Below, piece after piece: positions 56,502 to 64,000 of a DNA stretch of 64,000 nucleotides (position 1 is the first letter of the stretch; the number at the start of each line of letters is the position of its first letter). The stretch spans positions 124,028,831 to 124,092,830 of the forward strand of contig CM037585.1 of assembly GCA_021018995.1 (NCBI GenBank), written 5' to 3'. The stretch comes from Chloranthus sessilifolius (taxonomy: Eukaryota; Streptophyta; Magnoliopsida; Chloranthales; Chloranthaceae). The notes under the pieces were generated by a model. That model made no database searches, was not told the origin of the DNA, and worked only from the letters and a program-made list of their open reading frames with translations. Both the position numbers and the translations under genes were made by a program.

Positions 56502-59500
56502 TGTCACGACCCAGAATCCTTACCCGACCTCAAGGGCCTAGAATTCCGTGTTATGACACCGCACGCTTGTTAAGGCGATAAGCGGACATACACATAATTC
56601 TTATACCGATTTAGCATATGGATCAAGGCATTTAATGGCATCATTTAAAAATAAATTATTCAAACAAACAACAGCGGAAAACGTAGATGACGTTAATTAA
56701 GTGATAAATCCTAACCATGCATCTATAATTGAAAGCAAGCAGAGGTTTTACGTGGAATAAAACAGTCCCAACGCAAACCCATAATTGGTGCTGAAAAATA
56801 AAAGTATCTAATAACAAATCTCCCCTGAAAATAATAAAACTATGACTAAAAATCTCTCAATGCTCAAAGTAATCCGCCGGATCTATTCCCTCGTCCAGAT
56901 GGTAGCCGACGTCTTCACGCTCTTGAGCCGCATCGAGGAACAATGACATCCCCATCCTCGGTGATGGAAAAATCGAGTTCTCACGCAATCTGTTAGTTTT
57001 GGGGAGGGTGAGTTTATCGATCCACGTGAACTTCGTGAGTTGCACAATCGATCCACCATAAAATACTCGGTGATCGTGTGCAATCGCTTGAGTTCGATAC
57101 ATTTTAAAATAAATCAAACAACCATAAATGATTACAAAACATCTACGATCTCATATCCATCATAACAAAACCGAAAAATATAGCATAAAAGAACAAGAAG
57201 TAACATAAAATGAAAAGACACATAACATGAAATATATATGATGCATCAAGTTCTGATCTCCTTTTTATGTCGCTTTGTCGACTTTTCCTATGTGGCATAT
57301 CTTAAGACTTAATATTGCTCCATACGCCTACTACGTACTTCACATCTTACCTTATTTTCAGATATCGACAGTGCTGTCAGCCGAGTTCTATCACGCGAGG
57401 TCCACGTAGATAACCACCTAACCTCCATATCATATCGTATACCATCATCCAAACCCGATGTGGTTGCATGGTTACATGATTAAATCGGTGTCCTTACATT
57501 GTCCTTAAGACCCGCCTTGGTCTGCAGACGTTAGATCTTGTGTGCACGCAAGACATGGCACGCGGTAGAAACTTAGTTCGTATTTTGTGGCCTTCACAAC
57601 GTAACTTATCCGTATTTCTTACCTTATCTTACATATAATTCCTTATCATTTGCTTAAAACTAATTTAAAGTGAGCCATGGTGCGATAAGATTCACAAAAT
57701 CACGCTTCCCAAGGAACGGGTTCCGTAGTAACCTGGATATACTTCGTGTGGCAGCCCATACTCCCATAGAGGTGTAGCATCCGTACATGGATGCCTACAT
57801 TCCAAGTTCCACGTGACCGTGACGAATCCCACCATGACGAAGGCTTAAAAGTCGTGACATTTCTTTTTAATTGTCGTATGCCCTATCGTGATTTTCTATG
57901 TGGTGCATGCCATATGATGAAAGGACTAACTTGGCCAAAGAAACTATTTCATACATCTTACATACTTGTGAATATAAAATAATAATTAATATTTGAAAAG
58001 AACGGATATTTCATACAAAATTTTTGGAGAAACCTTCATTCGATTCTTGATCGACATACATTTAAAGTTTCATAATATTTGTGCAGTCTTAGTATCGACG
58101 CTTTTTACTAATTTGACCTAAGAGTGGGTCAATGTGGCGATCAAATGATCCACTTAGCCTAGTTATACAAGGGTTAATATCCTCACTAAATTTTCCAATT
58201 TGGCCTCAAAGCCTCAAAGCGCTAGAAATTTTAGTGACACTTTACGAGTCATTAGATTACATTGAGTTACTATTGAGATCGTTTGAAGTTGGTCCTATGG
58301 GCCACTTTTAATTCTCAAAATTAAGGGTCAAAGGTAACCCACGTATTATTCTATGTGGTACCTAAGGTTAAAATAAGAAGGCACGAACTTTGAGTCATCT
58401 ATCCTCTAATCTGAACCATTTGATGGTTAGACAATAAAATTTTACCTAAGGTTGATTCTTTGTCCCGATCCCGATTCGATCTCTAGCACACTAGATCTTC
58501 CAGTCAACGACATTACAAGATCTAGCAAAGTGCACACTTAGTGTACCTACCATGTGGCGATCAGATTGAGCAGATCTGAACCGTTAGATATTTAAGAAAA
58601 TGATTCTAAGGTATTAGGTTGTTGGGCCCAATTTATTTTGACCTCTAAGGTCTCAAATCTAAGGTCAAATCCTTCATGTTCAATTTGATATCTAAATAGC
58701 CTTTTAATTTTCTTGATTTGTGGGCCAAATTCTAGTTACGAACCATTAGATGTCTCGAGGATTTTAATTTGTGGAGATGGTCCATCTCGTTTCTATTTCT
58801 TGGGTTGGGCCCATAAGGTCCAACTTGAATCTATTTCATTTGAAATCAATGGTGTTGAAGGATGGTTGCACCAAAATATTCATATCGTGTAAAATTCTTC
58901 AAAGTGCCAACTACAATAGTTGGCACGCAAGTTATCACCGGCATTGTCGGCGTTTAGTTGGGCCGATCTAAATATATCTTATCTTCATCGACGAAATTGG
59001 AGAAGAAGAGCTCTCTCTCTCTCTCTCCACTGTAAACACCTATATAAGCAATACAAAACACTATATATATATATTCATTATATATCTATATATATCAAGG
59101 GCAACTATTATATGTCCATGTATAGGATTTATGTTATTATACACACCGAAATACATGTATATATATAACTTTTGAATACCTAAATAAGATAAATAGATAT
59201 TCATTTAATATATATATATATATATATATTTATTCTTATTATTATTAAAATAAAAAAGTTGAATATTTTAAGATCGATCGAGGGGCACCCACCTCTTGAA
59301 GCGTGCTCGGCGAATCGATGGCGGTTAGGGCGATAGAGATCGGCGTCCACACGATGGGCCGTCCACGATTACGCTGTCTTCACCTCGATTTGACGATAGA
59401 AAAATACTATAGTGGTTCTTGTGGAAGAACACACAAGAGATTTAATAGAGATTTGGGTGTTTTTAGAAAAAGGTGGCTATAGAAGAAGATGGAGTGACAC

Positions 59501-59883
59501 GGCTAGGGAAGAATTCTTATAATAATGGTTTAGGGTTCTCCGTAGCTTTCTTATTTATAATATATGAGCATTAATTCGGTGTTAAGCGGTCGCACTAAAT
59601 AATGGTGTATAGGCTTTTATTTCAAGGTTTAAAATAGAGGTTTAAACTCACGTAGTAAGATTTGATCCTTAGACCTCTTGTTTATAACCAAAGTCTTCCA
59701 ACCACTAGGCCACCACACAACTTGTGTCAAATAAGGATAATTTTAAATATAAAACCTTTTTGAAAAACCAAAATGTGTACTTTTTCAACTAGGATAGGTT
59801 CCGGTATGGAGCACTAACACCACGCTCTGTGCAAAATGAATCTAACACCACAAATTCAGTTTTAAATTTTTAGGGTCGTTACA
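56502..59883 (-). mobile_element. Solo LTR of a Ty3/gypsy element with TSD AAAAC
   Basis: TGTCACGACCCAGAATCC to TAGGGTCGTTACA, 3382 bases, flanked by AAAAC at 56497-56501 and 59884-59888. On the minus strand it begins TGTAACGACCC, a frequent opening of chromoviral LTRs; the first and last bases of the unit also form a short inverted GTCACGACCC / GGGTCGTTAC pair. It contains no coding domain. AT runs are at 59060-59095 and 59205-59230, a CT run at 59011-59026. Confidence 0.88.
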
Positions 59884-59888
59884 AAAAC

Positions 59889-60065
59889 TCTCTTACGCAA
59901 ACAATATAACAAAAAAAAAGAGCTCCATACTACATCGAAACAATAAATGAAGATCTTTTTTCACGCCCATCTTTTACACTGAGATCTTTTGACAATGGCA
60001 TTCAACTCAGACCGCTCAAATGGTGTTTGGACATGATACAAGTTCCCAAAATATCAAGTGTTTCT
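59889..60065. mobile_element. Right part of the split foldback MITE
   Basis: Continuation of the MITE begun at 56392: TGGACATGATACAAGTTCCC and AAATATCAAGTGTTTCTT are inverted relatives of the left arm. Right border set by the next element at 60069. Confidence 0.5.
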
Positions 60066-60068
60066 TAA

Positions 60069-61080
60069 GGCCTCGTTCGTTTACGCAGAATCTTGAAGAT
60101 TATGGGTTTTTGTTCAGAAAGTTGGCATTTTTGAGGCTTTATTAGGATTTCTTGCATTCAAGAATTTTGGTGGGACCCACCAGCTTTCTGCCCTTTTTGG
60201 AGTGGTAGTGATATTTTAATTTCTTAGGTTGCGTTTGGGTTAGCTCTTTTGAGACAAAGAGCAGCTCTTTCACTTTTTAGCTTCGACGAAGAATTACTGT
60301 TACATTTGGTAACACAATTCTTTGCCTCATTTGCTTTGACGGGGAGTTGTTTTAAGTGATAGTTCTATGCATGTTTTATCCCAAAGCAGAATTTATCTGC
60401 TCTGACAAAAAACATGCAAGGAGCTATTTTTGCTCTTATAAGAGCTAACCCATACACAACCTTAGCATGTTACCCAGAATTACTCAGACAATAGTTTGAA
60501 GTATACTTTTTTTGAGATTATGCACCATATAATGAACTCCACTCAATGGCTCTTTGTTTGCAAATTGTAGTATGACCCTTGCATTATAATTCCCTTCGTC
60601 ATATCGAAATTATCAAAACGAAAATACTGACACGAAACCAAAATTGATCCACAAAAGTATAATTTATAATTATATTATAATTAATAATTGTATTTGTAAT
60701 TGTATTATAATTAGGGGTGAAAAATCAAAAATGTAAAATTGATAGTACAAAACCAAAATCAGACCAACAAAAGTGTTCAACCTCCCATAAATCTCAAATA
60801 TGTGAAAATCTTATAAAATTTGGCTATAAAACAATGATCCATGTTATGCTTGCAGTTCACCGAACATAGGGCCTATATTCCATACACTGATTTTGAGCTT
60901 TTATGGAATAAACTAAAAAACACATAAACATGAACTTTTCTAATGAAAGTTGGAAATCAGAGCTTTTCTGAATAACCTAAAAATGCATCCAAGAATAGCC
61001 ATAAATCTGAGTATATCAAGAATTTGAGTTTTCAAGATAATGAGCTTTTGTGGAAAAACTCAGATTGATTCGAACGAGGC
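60069..61080. mobile_element. DNA element with GGCCTCGTTCG ends (same family as 53807)
   Basis: Left GGCCTCGTTCGTTTACG after TAA, right end CGAACGAGGC, inverted. Flanking triplets TAA and ATG/TGA do not match cleanly. The arms share TTTTTG-rich text with TGAGCTTTT words. A TTA-flanked MITE is inserted at 60227-60461. No transposase. Confidence 0.6.
60227..60461. mobile_element. PIF/Harbinger-type MITE (Tourist-like), TSD TTA
   Basis: Ends GGTTGCGTTTGGGTTAGCTC and (inverted) GGTTGTGTATGGGTTAGCTC, flanked by TTA at 60224-60226 and 60462-60464, 235 bases. The G-rich TTGGGTTAGCTCTT ends and TTA duplication are characteristic. Confidence 0.85.
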
Positions 61081-61584
61081 ATGAGTATATATGGGCCAAC
61101 TTTTCGTGTGCTAGGAATGGCTCCCAAAAGGTACTGTAATTGACGCTAAGTCGTTCTTTCAAAGTAGTCATGTTCAACTAGTTGGACCTGATTTCGTGTC
61201 TAATTAGGTCTGTAGTCATTGGATACGAGGAAATCTTGACTTTTAAAATTTTTAATTTTATAAGATGACGTATAGCCCTCAAATCCAATCGCTTAGGCGC
61301 AACTTGTTGGACCCTTATCACTGCCCCCATTTAGGACTTCCTTAACGACCATGTCACGTGGCCGTATAGAAGTAACGTGCTGAAGTGATGGAGGGACAAA
61401 AACGTCATTTTCTAACACCCTACCAAAGTGTTGAAATCAGTTAGTTGGCAACGAGTTTGTATTAGGTGCAAAGCCATTGTACTTGTGGCCGTATGAAGTC
61501 ATTTTGATGGTCAAAAGTGCACTCTTACGGATTTTATGGGTGTTTGAAATTAGTACATATGCGTCTATACCAAATAACCAAAAG
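61081..61584. other. Non-coding spacer with repeat relics
   Basis: Nothing coding. 61330-61500 resembles 44210-44400. Confidence 0.4.
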
Positions 61585-61990
61585 AGTGGCTTTATTTGCA
61601 CCCTTTAAATCTGTGAAGAAAGCACGAATTTCCATCATAAAAAATCATTGACGACATTAAATCAGACGTTAGAGATCATTTTTTGTCCCAATACTTCCTA
61701 TAATAGATCTTGAAATTATGGCGCAGCTATAGGCAGTCACATATTGATTTCACGTGACACACATCCCCAAAAATGACCGTTTGATAGATTCGCCTATGAT
61801 CACAATCACGTTTGGAGACATGTGTCATGTGGAATCAAGATCTAACTATATGATAGGTGCGCCATAATTTCAAGATATATTAGGTCGTAGATTGAGATGA
61901 AAAAGGATCTCCATCTTCTAATTCAAGGCATTCAGCAATTTTTATTTGCTAAATAAACCCTCCCAAACCAAAATCTTATTTGTGCAAGTG
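61585..61990. mobile_element. Long-hairpin MITE, copy E
   Basis: Left arm ATTGATTTCACGTGACACAC and CATCCCCAAAAATGACC; right arm GTCATGTGGAATCAAGAT and GTTTGGAGACATGTG, inverted. Also AGATCTTGAAATTATGGCGC against GCGCCATAATTTCAAGAT, an almost perfect 18-base pair of arms. Confidence 0.8.
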
Positions 61991-62356
61991 CCCGGATTGA
62001 TATTATTGCTGCCACTGGGTCAGTTGGACTTGCTACCCGACCTGCCTGCCGACCCCAAATTTTTTACGGGGTTAGGCACATAAACATGACCCTTCAGGTT
62101 GGTTTGGGATTGAGGCGTCCGACCCGACTCAATATTTTATACATAAAATCATGAAAATAGGAAGTTTTTATTGGGTTGGGTTTGGTTTCCATCCGTTGGG
62201 CCATTGGGCATATGTCATTTTCCTACTGGGCAGCTAAAATTTTGGCCCAACCCGACCCATATGACAGCCCAAATTGAAATCGGTAGTAGTGTACTACAGG
62301 CGAAAGCGTGCCTCCCTGGTGCTACATTTCTAATACAAACAAAGTTGATAAATCAC
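61991..62356. other. Non-coding, GGGTTGGG/ACCCGACC-rich segment
   Basis: ACCCGACC and GGGTTGGGTTTGG words in opposite orientation at 62036, 62122, 62171 and 62248 suggest another MITE with palindromic words, without resolved borders. Confidence 0.45.
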
Positions 62357-62563
62357 CATGGATCAAAATTTCGTATGATACCGATACGTATCGGACGATA
62401 CATATCGGTATCGAAGCTGAACGATACAGTACATTCAATGTACCGTATCGTTCAGTTGTATGATAGATACAACTGTATCGTACGATACCAATACGTATTG
62501 TCTAATACATATCGTTTTGGAGCTCGAACGATACATATCGGTAACCCGAGATTTTGACCCATG
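62357..62563. mobile_element. hAT-like MITE filled with GATACGTATC-type words, second copy
   Basis: Ends CATGGATCAAAATTTCG and (inverted) CATGGGTCAAAATCTCG. The interior has CCGATACGTATCGG, ATACATATCGGTATCG, CAATGTACCGTATCGTTC and similar. Flanking octamers match at only about 4 of 8 bases. Confidence 0.75.
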
Positions 62564-62720
62564 CAACCTACAAACCCAACCAGAGTCTTTTTTAAGGGTT
62601 TTACAAATGTTCGGATTTTAAGGAACACAACATACACATGACAAATACTCTTTTTAACCAATTGGTTTTCAAAAAGGGTTAAACAAGTTTCATTTTCTTA
62701 TATCACTATTTATCAAAGAG

Positions 62721-63114
62721 AGCTAATACTTGCACACAAGATTTGTGCCGTGGCACATGAATTAAAAGAATGACTTAATATTTTTGGGACCTATGCCATA
62801 GGGGACACTATCTAAGTCGTCTGATTTGTTGGCCATAATATAAACATCTTTAATGTTAAAGATTGGCATGGGAATTTATCTATATTTTTTATTCAATACA
62901 ATCAAACTTTATCATCTGATTTAATGGTTGATTGTGTTAAATCAGACAAAAGAGATTGTGTTTTATGCCAATTATTTATGTCAAATATCTTTATATCATA
63001 GCCTTCAAATCAAATGGCTTAGATGATATTTCATGTGGCATGGGTCTCAAAAATATCAAGTCTTTTCTTTTAACTCATGTGCCATGGTACGGATCTTGTG
63101 TGCAAGTTGTAGCT
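62721..63114. mobile_element. Foldback MITE, family of 38456
   Basis: Left AGCTAATACTTGCACACAAG, right (inverted) AGCTACAACTTGCACACAAG. Inner arms: GTGGCACATGAATTAAAAGA against ATGGCACATGAGTTAAAAGA, and ACTTAATATTTTTGGGACC against ACTTGATATTTTTGAGACC. Confidence 0.85.
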
Positions 63115-63594
63115 ACATTTATCAAATGGTGTTTAAATGATCTTATATCATTAATCATTTAAGATGTAGGTAATTCACACTATCAAAGTCTCATAGATAG
63201 CATATTAGAGGGAAGTGGGCTCAAATATTATATTTTTTTGGGAGATTTGAACCATCAAATTTGGGGACTCTAATACCAACTGATGTTCTTAATTTATTGT
63301 GAAAACGACTAAATTAAGAGCTCTTAGTCACTGTCGATCCGGCCCCAACGAACCTGAGTTTGCGACAACCGAAATGTAACAGGGACCGGAGTATCTTCTA
63401 AACCCTAAAACTTAAACCCGACCGGTCTGATTTGTGACCGACTGGTCTTAAAAATAACAAATGTTGAGGTGCCTGACGCTTCTCGATTATTTATAATAGG
63501 TTGGAGCCTCTCCTGTAATTAAGGAGGATATTTTTACCCTCTCCATCATTTTTCTTATATAGGGTAAACTGAGATTAAACCAGCAACCAAGAGG
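63115..63594. other. Non-coding segment, possible LTR remnant
   Basis: 63119-63180 carries GTGTTTAAATGATCTTA as in the Mutator-like MITE at 39925. 63400-63580 (ACCGGTC words, TATATAGGG near 63556) could be LTR sequence, but no borders were found. Confidence 0.35.
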
Positions 63595-63767
63595 CAAGGA
63601 TCAAAATTTCGGCCGAAATGACCAAAATTTTAGCTGAAATTATCGGTTTCGGTCCTCACCAAAACGATAATTTGGGACCGAAATTCAAATTTCGACCGAA
63701 ATTTCAGTCCAAAATTTCGGTTTCGATTCCCTCCGAAACCGAAATGAAATCCAAAATTTTGATCTTG
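63595..63767. mobile_element. hAT-like MITE filled with CGAAATTTCGG words
   Basis: Ends CAAGGATCAAAATTTCGG and (inverted) CAAGATCAAAATTTTGG. Flanked by CCAAGAGG (63587-63594) and TCAAGAGG (63768-63775), 7 of 8 identical. The interior repeats GGCCGAAAT, CCGAAATTTC and TTTCGGT in both orientations. Confidence 0.8.
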
Positions 63768-64000
63768 TCAAGAGGACTCTTGCATATTTACTATCATAAC
63801 TCATAAGCATATGGGAAGGGTCAATTAATGTTGTACCATTTTTTTCGAAAAGGTTTAAGATAATACCTTTGAGCATTTTGGTCCTCTAATTAACTTCATT
63901 GAAGTGAATTGATATTTCTAAATTGAGGCCCGGGACTATAGGCTCTAACCCACCTCGAGGCAGTGGCCGGTTAGAATCAGTTGGGGTCCATGTGGCATCC

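Noticed and set aside
56857..57117. 86-residue minus-strand ORF inside the solo LTR
   Set aside because: No family similarity recognised and located in a non-coding LTR bounded by a perfect target duplication.

Overview
The window is repeat-dense nuclear DNA of a flowering plant. Evidence: Ty3/gypsy and Ty1/copia LTR retrotransposons with plant-type primer-binding sites, a CACTA (En/Spm) transposon with plant-specific domains, L1-type LINE debris and many MITEs. I see no host gene, tRNA, rRNA or CRISPR that I would defend. Species cannot be told from the sequence; the nesting and many solo LTRs suggest a large genome with a long history of insertion and LTR-LTR recombination.

Layout. 1-6847: 3' part of a degenerate CACTA element (transposase gene with spliceable introns, TNPA-like second gene, subterminal repeats, right end). 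7256-9834: solo Ty3 LTR. 10118-16543: a 6.4-kb solo-LTR-like unit with perfect 5-bp target duplication (TAATG). 17746-18420: LTR-like segment holding an array of hairpins. 19050-34124: an Athila-like element on the minus strand (5' LTR, Asp-type PBS, broken gag) split inside gag by a complete chromovirus (19925-31868, TSD AATAG). The chromovirus carries an intact extra ORF (22494-23786) between integrase/chromodomain and its 3' LTR. 34125-36030: Tat-like 3' end and LTR. 36-47 kb: MITEs, a 5'+3' LINE remnant with 14-bp TSD, and a diverged TTGAC-rich tandem region. 47153-51985: a decayed copia element interrupted by one end of a non-autonomous CACTA that carries a 34-bp minisatellite. 51990-53382: a second Athila-family LTR. 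53.5-64 kb: TAA/TTA-flanked DNA elements, a GCGGCCGC palindrome/poly-A array, a third solo LTR (56502-59883, TSD AAAAC) and more foldback MITEs.

The recurring and least expected theme is that unrelated repeats carry arrays of short, family-specific palindromic words: CGCTCGAGCG in the chromovirus LTRs and upstream of its extra ORF, CGTTCGAACG at the equivalent place in the related solo LTR, TTATACG...CGTATAA hairpins at 17.9 kb, GCGGCCGC at 54 kb, and GATACGTATC or GAAATTTC filling MITEs that share one hAT-like terminus. The palindromy appears kept while the word changes.

All coordinates and alignments were done by eye. Domain names come from recognition of family motifs, not from searches.
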